Of a stretch of 64,000 nucleotides of DNA, positions 9,671-19,476 are shown piece after piece. This DNA comes from Lampropedia aestuarii (GTDB lineage Bacteria; Pseudomonadota; Gammaproteobacteria; Burkholderiales; Burkholderiaceae_C). The notes beneath the pieces were generated by a model, which was not told where the DNA came from, did no database searches, and saw only the letters and a program-made list of their open reading frames with translations. A program made the translations under genes and the position numbers. The stretch is taken from positions 1 through 64,000 of the forward strand of contig NZ_SSWX01000013.1 in the NCBI RefSeq assembly GCF_004803635.1. Direction: 5' to 3'. Position 1 is the stretch's first letter, and each line of letters begins with the position of its first letter.

Positions 9671-10489
9671 TCAGACCGCCAAGCCTGGATTGACCTTGTG
9701 CAGTGACTCGCGTGCTTTTACATTTTCTTGTTCTATCAAAGGCTCGAGCTTGAAAATGACGACCGATAGATTGTCGCCCAACCCCTGAGCGCGCTCACGT
9801 GCTTTGCTGACCAAAAACATCGCCGCTTCCTTGGCGGTCAACATGTGCACGGTCTGTCCTAGCTCCGACGGGGAAAAGTAGGCCCACAGGCCATCGCTGC
9901 ATGCCAGAAAGGCATCACCAGGAGCCAGTTTTCTCACCGCATGAATCGGCGCAGGCGGATCGACCTCTGTGCCCAGGCAGCCCAGCAGCATGTTAGAGCT
10001 TGGGTGGCCTTCGGCTTGCTCTTCGGAAAGTTCGCCACTGTCGATGAGGCTTTGCACATAAGAGTGGTCTTTGGTGCGAAACACCAGGCGCCCCGATTGG
10101 AAATGGTAGAAGCGTGAATCTCCTGCATGCACGCTAAAGCACTGGCCTTGGGGTGTGATCAGAAAAGCGGCAATCGTGCTGTGCGGCTCTTGCTCTGCTG
10201 AGATGGCCGTCAGACGGATCACCAAATGCGCTTCTTTGACAATGTTTTGCAGCAATGCGCTGGGCTCGTCGGTTTGTGGGTCAAAGCGTTCTAGCAGTTG
10301 TTTGGCAGTCAGCAGTACCTGGTCGGCTGCCTTGCGGCCACCGCTGCGCCCGCCCATGCCATCCGCGATCACGGCCAAGACGCAGTCCTGATTTCTCGGA
10401 TGCTGCAAAATCGCCACTTGGTCTTGCTGGTATTGGCGATCACCTTTGTGCAGCCCGGTAGCGGCTGTCAAGCGGAAACTATTGCTCAT
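9671..10489 (-). CDS. PP2C-type serine/threonine phosphatase
   Basis: 272-residue soluble phosphatase of the PPM/PP2C family, similar to bacterial Stp/PrpC proteins that oppose Ser/Thr kinases. The metal-binding motifs appear in order: GDRQYQQDQ (near residue 16), IADGMGGRSGG (Asp43), HAGDSRFY, ACSDGLW and GDNLSVVIF. Start ATG 10489 fits the family; an upstream extension is open but looks non-coding. No partner kinase is in the window. It is transcribed divergently from the helicase gene at 10715, with a 225-bp shared upstream region. Confidence 0.9.
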   Translation of the reverse strand: MSNSFRLTAATGLHKGDRQYQQDQVAILQHPRNQDCVLAVIADGMGGRSGGRKAADQVLLTAKQLLERFDPQTDEPSALLQNIVKEAHLVIRLTAISAEQEPHSTIAAFLITPQGQCFSVHAGDSRFYHFQSGRLVFRTKDHSYVQSLIDSGELSEEQAEGHPSSNMLLGCLGTEVDPPAPIHAVRKLAPGDAFLACSDGLWAYFSPSELGQTVHMLTAKEAAMFLVSKARERAQGLGDNLSVVIFKLEPLIEQENVKARESLHKVNPGLAV

Positions 10490-10714
10490 GGACTTGCAGT
10501 GGGTTGGTTCAAGCAAAGTGGCTGAAACGGTATGATGGGCAACACGCTGCCGTGTGGGCAGGCCCTTCAAGGGGCTTTCCCTTAAGAATAACAGGCAGTG
10601 GTGGATTGGCAGCTCTAACAAATGCCAAGTGCATGCAATGTAGCTGCAATTGCACTGTACAGCCATTTTCGTTTTTGCTTAGAGCAGCGCTGTCTTAGAG
10701 ATTTTTTGTGATTG

Positions 10715-12802
10715 ATGATTGAAATGCAATTGCCAGAGCTTACGGCGAGCACGTTTTCTGAGCACGGCGCTCTGGCTGCAGCCAACCCGAATTACCGCCC
10801 GCGTGCAGGCCAGCTCCAAATGGCGCAGGCCGTTGCGCGCACACTGCAAGATGGCGGCGCACTGGTGGTCGAGGCCGGTACTGGCGTGGGCAAGACTTTT
10901 GCCTATTTGATTCCCTCTTTGCTCAGCGGCGAGCGGATTTTGGTCTCTACTGCTACCAAGGCATTGCAAGACCAGATTTATTTTCGAGATCTGCCATTCT
11001 TACGCAAAGCGCTGGGTATTTCTTTGAATGCTGCCTTGCTTAAAGGCCGCAATAGCTATTTATGCCCATACCGCCTGGAGCTGGCTGAGTCTGAGCTTGA
11101 TGGCGCAAGCACAGCCGAGGTGCGCTGGATTGGCCAGGTGCGCCAATGGGCGACCACGACAGTGACGGGTGATATGAGCGAGATGCCCGGTTTTGTCGAG
11201 CGCTCGCCGCATTTGCCGCTGGTGACGTCCACGCGCGAGAATTGTTTGGGTGCCCAGTGCCCGAGTTTTACGCAGTGCTATGTGAACAAAGCCCGCCGAG
11301 AGGCCTTGGGGGCGGACTTGGTGGTGATCAACCACCATTTGTTTTTTGCCGACATGCAGGTGCGCGAGACCGGCATGGCCGAGTTACTGCCCAGTGTGCG
11401 TGCGGTGGTTGTTGATGAGGCCCACCAATTCAATGAAACCGGTGTGAATTTTCTCGGTGAGCAATGGAGCAACTCGCAGCTGATGGACTTCGCCCGCGAA
11501 ACACTGCGCACCGGCAATAAGCTCGCGCGAGGCCTGGGCGATTGGGCGCAATTGGTCTACCAGGTCGATGAGGCTTGCAAGCGCTGGATGCGTTGCCTGG
11601 GCGAGGGCACGAATATCCGCCTGAGCTGGGGCCTGGATGCGCCTGAGCGGGTCAAGGCCGACGCTTGGCAGGCCGCCCTGCAAGAGCAGGCCAGTAGCTT
11701 GCAGGCGCTCGAAGATGCGCTGCAGCCGGTCGCCGCTTCGGCTCCCGAGCTGGCCCGGCTGCACGAGCGCTGCCAGCTGCACCGGCAAAAAGCACAGCTG
11801 TTCCAAACCAGACCGCGGGCTGGTCGGGTGCGCTGGGTTGAGTTGGGCGGGGTGACAATTCGCATGGTCGAGAGTCCGCTCGATATCGCTGGCGATATGC
11901 GCACCCATTGGGGTTTGGCCGCGGCAGAGGCGACCGCGGATGTGGCCGATGCCGCAGATGCAAGCGCAGAAAAGCCGGCTGCACGCAAGGCCGCAGAAGC
12001 CACTGAGGCGCAAAGCCATGCCTGGATTTTTACCTCAGCCACCTTGGGCGCCGATCCGCAACTGAGCCATTTCACACAAGCTTGCGGCTTGGAAGGTGCG
12101 CAAGTGCTGCAAGTGCCCAGCCCCTTCAACTACAGCAAGCAATCGGTGCTGTACGTGCCCTCTGACATGCCTGACCCCAAAGAGGTCGGCGCACACGGCC
12201 GCGCCGTTGCCGCGCTCGCAGCGCAAGGCGCGCAAGCCCTGGGTGGGCGAACCTTGGTGCTGACAACCACCCTCAAAGCCCTGCGCCTGATTGGCGATGC
12301 ACTGCGTGAGGAGCTGCTGGCGACCGATGCGGTCGAGGTCTTGATACAGGGTGAAATGTCCAAGCAGAGGCTGATGGAGCGTTTTCGCGAACCCGAGCCG
12401 GACAAAGGCTATGTGCTGGTGGCCTCGGCCACTTTCTGGGAAGGCTTTGATGTGCCAGGTGACGCCTTGCAACTGGTGGTCATTGACAAGCTGCCCTTCC
12501 CGCCGCCCAACGACCCGCTGATTCAAGCCAAGGCGCGCAAATACGAAGAGTCCGGCCAAAGTGCATTTGCGCGCTTGTTCGTGCCCGAGGCCGCGATTGC
12601 CTTGAAGCAGGGTGCGGGGCGTTTGATTCGCACCGAGTCCGACAAAGGCATTTTGGTGCTGTGTGACCCGCGCGTGGTGGAGAAGGGCTATGGTCGCCAG
12701 TTGCTGGCGAATCTGCCGCCGATGTCCAGAATGCGCAGCGCGGCCAATTTCAGCGAGGCCGTCAAGCGTTTGGCAGCCAGTCGATTGGCAGGCACAGGCT
12801 AA
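10715..12802 (+). CDS. ATP-dependent DNA helicase, DinG/YoaA family
   Basis: 695-residue superfamily 2 helicase of the XPD-like, iron-sulfur type. Walker A is EAGTGVGKT (about 53-61) and the Walker B motif is VVVDEAHQ. Between them are four Cys candidates for a 4Fe-4S cluster (SYLCPYR, NCLGAQCPSFTQC). C-terminal motifs include FTSATLG and QGAGRLIR. Such enzymes unwind DNA with 5'-3' polarity in repair and in clearing R-loops or collapsed forks. TTG 10712, ATG 10715 and ATG 10724 are all possible starts. An Ala-rich stretch near 11930-12010 is a low-complexity insert. Confidence 0.92.
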   Translation: MIEMQLPELTASTFSEHGALAAANPNYRPRAGQLQMAQAVARTLQDGGALVVEAGTGVGKTFAYLIPSLLSGERILVSTATKALQDQIYFRDLPFLRKALGISLNAALLKGRNSYLCPYRLELAESELDGASTAEVRWIGQVRQWATTTVTGDMSEMPGFVERSPHLPLVTSTRENCLGAQCPSFTQCYVNKARREALGADLVVINHHLFFADMQVRETGMAELLPSVRAVVVDEAHQFNETGVNFLGEQWSNSQLMDFARETLRTGNKLARGLGDWAQLVYQVDEACKRWMRCLGEGTNIRLSWGLDAPERVKADAWQAALQEQASSLQALEDALQPVAASAPELARLHERCQLHRQKAQLFQTRPRAGRVRWVELGGVTIRMVESPLDIAGDMRTHWGLAAAEATADVADAADASAEKPAARKAAEATEAQSHAWIFTSATLGADPQLSHFTQACGLEGAQVLQVPSPFNYSKQSVLYVPSDMPDPKEVGAHGRAVAALAAQGAQALGGRTLVLTTTLKALRLIGDALREELLATDAVEVLIQGEMSKQRLMERFREPEPDKGYVLVASATFWEGFDVPGDALQLVVIDKLPFPPPNDPLIQAKARKYEESGQSAFARLFVPEAAIALKQGAGRLIRTESDKGILVLCDPRVVEKGYGRQLLANLPPMSRMRSAANFSEAVKRLAASRLAGTG

Positions 12803-13176
12803 GCGGCCGTCGTGTTTTGTGCCGTGTAAAAATAAACGGCCCCGTATGGAGCTGTTACATGTTTTCGCATCCCTTTCAAGGTCTTTGCAGTTTGATGATT
12901 GAAACTGCACGGATTGACGAATAAACGTCCAATCGGCATGGCTCATGGAGCCTGCTTTCAGCCGCATGCGCAGCGCGGTCATGCCCGCCAGTGTGCTGGT
13001 TTTTCTGGGAAATTGCCGATAGACTTTGCGCTACTTTTATTATGAGGGCGTATTGACGTTCTTGGGCGCCGCACGCGCACAGGCATTTGGTTTTTAGACT
13101 GGGCCTGATCAAGCCATGCCTGCAGTCAGCAGTTAGCAGTTAGCAGTTAGCGCCTGCATCTTGCAAAGAATTTCTT
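12803..13176. other. 374-bp intergenic region with hairpin and heptamer repeat
   Basis: No convincing gene. It holds an 8-bp perfect hairpin TGCAGTTT/AAACTGCA (12886-12909) and a heptamer AGCAGTT repeated three times in tandem plus AGC (13128-13151), just upstream of the channel gene. A weak stem GGCCGT/ACGGCC with a long A-rich loop follows the helicase stop and could be a poor terminator. Confidence 0.6.
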
Positions 13177-15654
13177 GTGCGTTTTTTATCTACCGCAAAT
13201 CCATCGATTGGCACGACCGGCCAAGCTTCAGCACCGCAGCGCTGGCTGCTGAGTTTGCTGTGCGTGTTGTGCGTGCTCATGGGCTTGTTGCTGCAGCCAC
13301 AGGCGGCTGCCCAAAGCCCCTTGCAGGCGCTGGCTGAACCAACTGCCGCAGCGGCTCCGCCAGCCGCTGCGCCTGCAGACGCCGCCTCGGCGGCCTTGCT
13401 CGCCGATATGCTGGAGGATGAGGCCACACGCACCAAATTGATTGCGCACCTCAGGCAGGTCGCAGCGCAAGAGGCCGAACAAGAGCACAATTTATTGCCT
13501 GCCGCTGTCAGCCATTGGGCCATCAGTTATGCGCAAGGCCTGGCCAATGAGTTCGCTGCGACTGTGGATCAGACGATTCAGGGAATCAAAGAGTTGAGTC
13601 AGGAAGAGGGCATGCATCTCACCTGGCAGCAGTGGTGGACGGCTTTGATGCCCTTTGTGGGCGTCTTGCTGGCTGCTTTGGGCATCTTTTGGGTGTTGCG
13701 TCGGCTCGCAGCGATTTGCTATAGGCGCATGGACGATTGGCTCAACCCACTGCAACAGCCGCCCCAGTCTGGCAAGCAAAGCGCGTACTCGTTCAAGCAG
13801 CGCGCCTGGGTGATGTTTGGCGGACTCTTGATTGATCTGGCTGCCGTGCTGGCGGCAACCGCAGCTGGCGTGGCGGTCAGTGCCTTGTTGCGCGAGCCAG
13901 GTGAGCTGGCCACGCAGTTGGATGCGGCCTTTCTTAAAACTTTCTTCGTGGTCGAGGTGATCAAGGCCATGCTTCGACTGATTTTTGCGCCGCGTTACGT
14001 GCATCTGCGGCTGCTGGATGTGCCCACCAAGGCCGCGGCTTATTGGACCAGTTGGTTGTCGCATTTGGTCACGGTCACCGGATACTGCATTGCAATTGCA
14101 GGGCCCCTGGCCAAGGTGGCGTTCTCACCGGCGGTGGGCACCATCGTTGGTCTGTTGGTGATGCTGGCGGTGTACATCTACGCGATAGGCCGTATTTGGC
14201 GCAAGCGCCGCGAGGTCAAAATTTATGTACTACGCAAGGCGCGGCATTGCTCCACGGCATTTTTAAGCACGCTGCTGCGGCTGCTGGCCTTCAGCTGGCA
14301 CTGGTGGGCTTTGGCTTATTTCACGGTCTTGTTTGTGATCAGCCAGCTGGACCCAGACGGGGCCTTGCCATTTATGATCAAGGCGTCGTTTGACTCGGTC
14401 ATCATCATCGCGATTGGCTTGCTGGTGTCGAATTTTCTCAGCACGCTGATTGCACGGCATATTGGCGTGTCGAAAAAAGCCAGTCAGCGCATGCCCATGC
14501 TGGAGGCGCGGCTCAATACCTATGTGCCGTTTTTCTTGCGCATCACACGCACTTTTGTGCTGCTGTCGGCCTGTTTGTTGTTATTGCATGCGTGGGGTGT
14601 GTTTGATGTGATGGCATGGGTGAGTTCGCCGTCAGGCCAGCACCTCATTAGTGCGGTTGCGCAAGTGGTGCTGGTCCTGGCGCTGGCCTTGTTGGTGTGG
14701 ACTGTCTTGGCCAGCTTGATTGAGCAGCGCATGACCGAACAGCACAACAGTGCGCAGGCGACGTCCGCACGCGTGCGCACCTTGCTGTCTTTGCTGCGCA
14801 ACGCACTGTTGGTGCTCATCATCGCCATGTCGATCATGGTGATTCTGTCTCAGCTGGGGGTCAATATTGCGCCTTTGCTGGCAGGTGCCGGTGTGGCAGG
14901 CCTGGCTATTGGCTTTGGCGCTCAAAAACTGGTGCAGGACATCATCAACGGCATTTTTATCCAGATTGAAAATGGCATGAACCAAAACGATGTGGTGGAA
15001 ATTGCCGGTATTTTTGGCACTGTCGAGCGCATCACGATTCGCTCAGTGGGGCTTAGAACGCTTGATGGCGCTTTCCATTTGATTCCGTTTTCTTCGGTGG
15101 ACACGGTGACTAACCACATGCGGGACTTCTCCTACCATCTGGGCGAGTACACGGTGGCTTACCGTGAAAGTGTGGACGACGCGATGTACCACCTGGAGCA
15201 GGCATTCAAGGAACTTAAGAAGGACCCAGTGCTGGCGCCTGAAATTCTGGAAGACATGACCATTCCCGGTGTGACGTCCTTGAATGAGCGCGGCTTTACG
15301 ATTCGTGTGCTGATCAAAACCAAACCGGGCTTGCAGTGGGCCGTGCAGCGCGGCTTTAACCGCTTGGTGAAAAAACACTTCAATGCGGCCAATATCGAGC
15401 TGCCTTATCCGCAAACCGTGGTGTATTTTGGCCAGAACAAAAATGGCGATGCACCTCCGATGCGCTGGTCACGCTACGACCCAGACGCTGAGCCGCAAGA
15501 GAACAGCCCTGCAGCAGGGCACACACCACGGCATCTTCGCCGCAGCAGGCGGCAAGACCGCCCGGAAGACGTGCTGGGCAACGAAATGGAGCGCATCAAC
15601 GACGACGAAGGCCAGCCGTTGCAAGAAGGGGGCAATGAGACCAAGAGCACCTGA
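13177..15654 (+). CDS. MscS-family mechanosensitive ion channel
   Basis: 825-residue inner-membrane protein with a signal-like N-terminus (WLLSLLCVLCVLMGLLLQPQAAAQ), a periplasmic helical segment to about residue 140, and roughly ten transmembrane helices. The MscS core follows: a Gly/Ala-rich pore helix (LLAGAGVAGLAIGFGAQKLVQD, near residue 570) and a beta domain with NDVVEIAGIFGTVERI. It resembles the large MscM/YbiO-type channels that release solutes on hypo-osmotic shock. The C-terminal 70 residues are charged and Arg-rich. The start is GTG at 13177. It converges with dgt, leaving 30 bp. Confidence 0.92.
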   Translation: MRFLSTANPSIGTTGQASAPQRWLLSLLCVLCVLMGLLLQPQAAAQSPLQALAEPTAAAAPPAAAPADAASAALLADMLEDEATRTKLIAHLRQVAAQEAEQEHNLLPAAVSHWAISYAQGLANEFAATVDQTIQGIKELSQEEGMHLTWQQWWTALMPFVGVLLAALGIFWVLRRLAAICYRRMDDWLNPLQQPPQSGKQSAYSFKQRAWVMFGGLLIDLAAVLAATAAGVAVSALLREPGELATQLDAAFLKTFFVVEVIKAMLRLIFAPRYVHLRLLDVPTKAAAYWTSWLSHLVTVTGYCIAIAGPLAKVAFSPAVGTIVGLLVMLAVYIYAIGRIWRKRREVKIYVLRKARHCSTAFLSTLLRLLAFSWHWWALAYFTVLFVISQLDPDGALPFMIKASFDSVIIIAIGLLVSNFLSTLIARHIGVSKKASQRMPMLEARLNTYVPFFLRITRTFVLLSACLLLLHAWGVFDVMAWVSSPSGQHLISAVAQVVLVLALALLVWTVLASLIEQRMTEQHNSAQATSARVRTLLSLLRNALLVLIIAMSIMVILSQLGVNIAPLLAGAGVAGLAIGFGAQKLVQDIINGIFIQIENGMNQNDVVEIAGIFGTVERITIRSVGLRTLDGAFHLIPFSSVDTVTNHMRDFSYHLGEYTVAYRESVDDAMYHLEQAFKELKKDPVLAPEILEDMTIPGVTSLNERGFTIRVLIKTKPGLQWAVQRGFNRLVKKHFNAANIELPYPQTVVYFGQNKNGDAPPMRWSRYDPDAEPQENSPAAGHTPRHLRRSRRQDRPEDVLGNEMERINDDEGQPLQEGGNETKST

Positions 15655-15684
15655 GCCGATGGCTGCGTGCGCAGCGACAAAGTG

Positions 15685-17061
15685 CTATGGCGCGAACACT
15701 GAGCCGACATTGGGGGCAAACAAACGGCTGTAACGGCGCGTCGCTTCCAAGTCGGTCATGCTGGCCACATAGTCGCAGACCGTGCGGTGCAAACCATGGC
15801 CTTGCTCGAGCAATTGCTGCTGCTCCAATGGCAGCAGGCGGGTGGGGTGTTGCAATAGGGCGTGCATCAACTGCCTGATCATTTGCTGGCCTTTGAATTC
15901 CAGCTCCTGGATTTGTGGTCGCAAAATCACACACTGCATCACAAAGTCTTTGTGCAATTTCAGCAGTTGCTCGGCACCAGGGTCGAGCACCGCTTGCAGG
16001 TTCAGCAGGTCGGATTCAAACAGCTGCTGGTGCTCAATGTGGATACGCTCCATCAAGAAATGCACGATGCGGCTGATCGCGTGTTTGCGCGGCTTGTCGC
16101 CTTCGAGGAACAGCTGCTGACTGGCAAAGGCCAGCAATTGCGCACATTCAGCCTGGTCCTTGGCATGGGGCCACTCAATTGCGGCGGCTTTGTCAGCAAT
16201 TGCGCTTTGCCATTGGGCTTGTGTCACCAGCCGCAAGGCCACCGCATCTTCCAGGTCATGCACGCCGTAGGCAATGTCATCGGCCAGTTCCATGATGGAC
16301 GTGTCAAAGCCTTTGTAGCGGGTTGTGCCATGCTGATCGGTTTGCGCAGGAAAGTCTATGTGTTGCAGCAGGGCCTGGTCGGATGGGCTAAAAGGCGCCA
16401 GCAGCCATGCCAGTGCGTCGGCTTCTTCGTCGTGCAGGCATTTGGGTGGTTTGACCAGATGGGCCTGGTTTGTTTGGCTGGCGCTCGGGTATCTGGCAAT
16501 GCGCTGGTGCAGACTGGGGTACTTCAGCACACCCAGCAAGGTTCTACGGGTCAAATCCAGGCCATGCGACTCGGAATACTCGCCCAGTTTCATTGCAATG
16601 CGCAGGGTCTGGCCGTTGCCTTCAAAGCCGCCATGCGCGTGCATGATGCTATTGAGCGCGGTTTCACCGCCGTGGCCAAATGGCGGGTGGCCCAGATCAT
16701 GGGCCAGGCAAATGGCCTCCATCAGCATGGCAGGTGCAATCCAGTCGCGCCATTGCGGCTGAGTCTGCAGCAAATGGCTGCAAATGCCAGAGCCCAGTTG
16801 CGCCACTTCCAACGAATGGGTCAGTCGGGTGCGGTAGAAATCGCTCTCGCCCAAATTCAACACTTGGGTTTTGGACTGCAGACGCCGAAATGCCGCGCAA
16901 TGGATGATGCGCGCCCGGTCACGCTGGTATTGCGCCTCGCTGCGCTGGTGATCGGGCGTGGTTTGAAAGCGTGGGCTGGTGTAGCCTTCATCGGTTTTGC
17001 GTTTGCGCTCGGTCCAGCGTTCGTCATACGCGCTGGTGGACGTGGTCTTGCCTGTGGCCAT
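15685..17061 (-). CDS. dgt: Deoxyguanosinetriphosphate triphosphohydrolase-like protein
   Basis: 458-residue HD-domain dNTPase. The metal ligands are in RLTHSLEVAQ (His), AHDLGHPPFGHGGE (His-Asp) and the later Asp in ELADDIAYGVHDLED. Enzymes of this family split dGTP or other dNTPs to nucleoside and tripolyphosphate and can affect dNTP pools and phage defence. The length matches the dGTPase-like (type 2) group rather than E. coli Dgt (about 505 residues). It is monocistronic; remnant repeat B lies 47 bp upstream of the ATG. Confidence 0.92.
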   Translation of the reverse strand: MATGKTTSTSAYDERWTERKRKTDEGYTSPRFQTTPDHQRSEAQYQRDRARIIHCAAFRRLQSKTQVLNLGESDFYRTRLTHSLEVAQLGSGICSHLLQTQPQWRDWIAPAMLMEAICLAHDLGHPPFGHGGETALNSIMHAHGGFEGNGQTLRIAMKLGEYSESHGLDLTRRTLLGVLKYPSLHQRIARYPSASQTNQAHLVKPPKCLHDEEADALAWLLAPFSPSDQALLQHIDFPAQTDQHGTTRYKGFDTSIMELADDIAYGVHDLEDAVALRLVTQAQWQSAIADKAAAIEWPHAKDQAECAQLLAFASQQLFLEGDKPRKHAISRIVHFLMERIHIEHQQLFESDLLNLQAVLDPGAEQLLKLHKDFVMQCVILRPQIQELEFKGQQMIRQLMHALLQHPTRLLPLEQQQLLEQGHGLHRTVCDYVASMTDLEATRRYSRLFAPNVGSVFAP

Positions 17062-17107
17062 CGTTGACTCCTTCCCGTGTGTCTAGTGGATTGTAGGGGC
17101 CCGTGCG

Positions 17108-17175
17108 CCTGTTGATCATCTCTACGCAGGCGCCTTGCACTGCCTTTTTGTGCCTTGGGCGACTGCGTAGAGAGG
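17108..17175 (+). repeat. Interspersed cloverleaf repeat, copy B (remnant)
   Basis: A short relic of the repeat family. An 11-bp perfect inverted repeat TCTCTACGCAG/CTGCGTAGAGA encloses only the segment GCGCCTTGCACTGCC-T5-GTGCCTTG, which matches the right interior of copy D. Most of the element is missing. The remainder of 17062-17335 has nothing recognisable. Confidence 0.6.
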
Positions 17176-17335
17176 AGGGGGTGCGGCTCTGATAAAGGCA
17201 CTTGAGACATTCGGCAGGGCGTGCGGCGGGCTGGCACATTCCAAACAATGGCCATGCACTACTTTTGGCACAGAAGGCGCAAGGTGTTTTGTAGCGCTTT
17301 TTGCCAAGCCGCCTTGCACTTGGCACAATGGCGGC

Positions 17336-17884
17336 ATGGATGAAATAGTCAAACAGGCCATGCTCAAATGGCCCAATGTGCCGGCATGTGCTGGCTGGCT
17401 CGGGCTTGATGCACGAGGCCATTGGTTTATGCGCGATGACGCAGTGCAGCAGGCAGGGGCTTTTCCTGCCTCCAAAGGGGCCCAGCTGCAGCATGAGAAG
17501 CTGGCTGAGTTCATTGGGCGCAACTACAGCAAGGATGGGTTGGGGCGCTGGTATTTTCAAAATGGGCCGCAGCGTGTGTTTGTGGAGTTGGAAGCTGCGC
17601 CATGGGTGATTCGCATGGATGCCAGTGGCGCATTGACGACACACACTGGTTTGGATGCGCTGTTTGTCCATAGTTTTGAAGACGAGCTGGGGCGTGTTTT
17701 CATTGACACGAATGTCGGACTGGGCTTGCTGCACAGTTTGGACATGCTGTGTTTCAGCGACCATTTGGAGCAGCACAGCGCCTGGCAGCCCAGTGCTGTC
17801 AACAGTGCCGATTTGCCCGCTGCCCATGGCTTTGTGTTGAGTCCGTTGGCGCTGGAGCAGGCCGCTCTAGCTGATGCGCGTTGA
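17336..17884 (+). CDS. Conserved hypothetical protein (DUF2946-like, name uncertain)
   Basis: 182-residue soluble protein beginning MDEIVKQAMLKWPNVPAC. I recognise it as a conserved Burkholderiales family of unknown function; the DUF number is from memory. It has no signal peptide or membrane segment. It is rich in aromatics and contains the motif GLGRWYFQNGPQRVFVELE. It precedes the ferredoxin and glutathione peroxidase genes on the same strand with a 46-bp gap, so co-expression with redox genes is possible but unproven. Confidence 0.7.
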   Translation: MDEIVKQAMLKWPNVPACAGWLGLDARGHWFMRDDAVQQAGAFPASKGAQLQHEKLAEFIGRNYSKDGLGRWYFQNGPQRVFVELEAAPWVIRMDASGALTTHTGLDALFVHSFEDELGRVFIDTNVGLGLLHSLDMLCFSDHLEQHSAWQPSAVNSADLPAAHGFVLSPLALEQAALADAR

Positions 17885-17897
17885 GCTGCTGTAGTAA

Positions 17898-18212
<315 letters not shown>

Positions 18213-18223
18213 AGGGAGCCCCC

Positions 18224-18736
18224 ATGAGCGCCAGGTCTGCGAACCCTGAAGCCACATCGGTGTTTGACTTCACTGTCACACACCGCAATGGCGAGGCTTA
18301 TGCATTGCGCGCGCATCAAGGGCAGGTGCTGCTGATCGTCAACACCGCCAGCCAATGTGGCTTTACGCCGCAATTGGCAGGCTTGGAGCAGCTTTGGCAG
18401 AACTACCGCCAAGCAGGGCTGGTGGTGCTGGGCTTTCCCTGCAACCAATTCAGGCGGCAAGAGCCGCTGGACAATGCGGGCATTGCCAGCTTTTGCAAGC
18501 GCAACTATGGCGTGACGTTCCCTGTGATGGACAAGCTGGATGTCAATGGCGCAGGTGCAGATCCGCTGTTTCAGTGGCTGGGTCAGCAGCAGCGCGGGCT
18601 GTTTGGCAATCGCCGTATTCAGTGGAATTTCACCAAGTTTTTGCTCAATCGGCAAGGCCAGGTGCTGGCCAGGTATGCCCCATTGACCAAACCTGAGCAC
18701 TTGGCGGGCGCGGTTGAGACAGCTTTGCACTCCTAA
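18224..18736 (+). CDS. Glutathione peroxidase family protein
   Basis: 170-residue thioredoxin-fold peroxidase. The catalytic cysteine (not selenocysteine) is Cys45 in VNTASQCGFTPQ. The supporting motifs GFPCNQF and WNFTKFL are in place, giving the Cys/Gln/Trp/Asn catalytic set of the family. It reduces hydrogen or organic peroxides, often using thioredoxin. Start ATG 18224 has AAGGGA six nt upstream; an in-frame TTG at 18209 is less likely. It follows the ferredoxin in one operon. Confidence 0.93.
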   Translation: MSARSANPEATSVFDFTVTHRNGEAYALRAHQGQVLLIVNTASQCGFTPQLAGLEQLWQNYRQAGLVVLGFPCNQFRRQEPLDNAGIASFCKRNYGVTFPVMDKLDVNGAGADPLFQWLGQQQRGLFGNRRIQWNFTKFLLNRQGQVLARYAPLTKPEHLAGAVETALHS

Positions 18737-18870
18737 AATATTTATGCGCGCAGTGCCACCTTTTCGCTGGCATGCATGTTTAAATTGTGAGTCTCTGTTG
18801 GATGCACTCCATCGGCGGTTTGACAGAGAGTTAATACAATCCTTTTTTAATCACGGCAGAGGCAATCCAA

Positions 18871-19476
18871 TTGGTGTATGTGGCTCGTATGCGCATTCGT
18901 ACAGCACAATGCTTGCTCATGGGGGCATTGGTCTGCACGGGCTTGAGTGCAGCGGCGCAAACTGCGCAGCACGCTCCTGTGGCGGAGTTGGCACTGGTGC
19001 GAGAGTCGGCGCCTGAGCAGCCTGCGGCCATCAGTTTGCAACTGGCCAGAGTGGTTGTGGGGATGCTGGGTTATACCTATTGGCCCGAGCCAAGCCGCAC
19101 ACGCACATTTTGCGTGATGCCGCTAAGCCAATTTGAATCGGTCTTACTTGAGAAAGTGCCCCAGTTGCAGGGGCGCGAGACATGGCATGCCGTTGCGCAA
19201 GCCGATGCCAGCGTACAGACGGTGTTGGCATCGTGCGATGCGTTGTATTACAGCCTCGACTTTGCTAAAAGCCATACCCCCTTGCTGGGTGCGGTGCGCA
19301 GACAGCCCATGTTGACTATTCTTGAGAATTCGCCAGTGTGTGATGAAGGTTCGCTGTTTTGTATCGATACCAGCAATGTGAATAGAATCACGTTTCAAGC
19401 CAATCTTGAGGCCATGTCACTGAGTACATTGCGGGTGAATCCACAGGTTCTGCGCATGGGGCGGGAAGGGCCATGA
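18871..19476 (+). CDS. YfiR-like periplasmic regulator (DUF4154)
   Basis: 201 residues with a signal peptide (CLLMGALVCTGLSAAAQ) and a periplasmic domain containing two cysteines near LENSPVCDEGSLFCID. YfiR of Pseudomonas binds and represses the diguanylate cyclase YfiN in the periplasm. This gene overlaps the downstream GGDEF gene by four bases (ATGA) and is followed by an OmpA-type lipoprotein, the yfiR-yfiN-yfiB order. Starts TTG 18871, GTG 18874 or ATG 18889 are possible; AGAGG at 18859 favours one of the first two. Sequence similarity to YfiR is weak by eye; the call leans on context. Confidence 0.72.
   Translation: MVYVARMRIRTAQCLLMGALVCTGLSAAAQTAQHAPVAELALVRESAPEQPAAISLQLARVVVGMLGYTYWPEPSRTRTFCVMPLSQFESVLLEKVPQLQGRETWHAVAQADASVQTVLASCDALYYSLDFAKSHTPLLGAVRRQPMLTILENSPVCDEGSLFCIDTSNVNRITFQANLEAMSLSTLRVNPQVLRMGREGP

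Noticed and set aside
12876-13112. 78-codon minus-strand frame between the helicase and channel genes
   Set aside because: No ribosome site, no recognisable domain, and it covers a perfect hairpin; probably chance.
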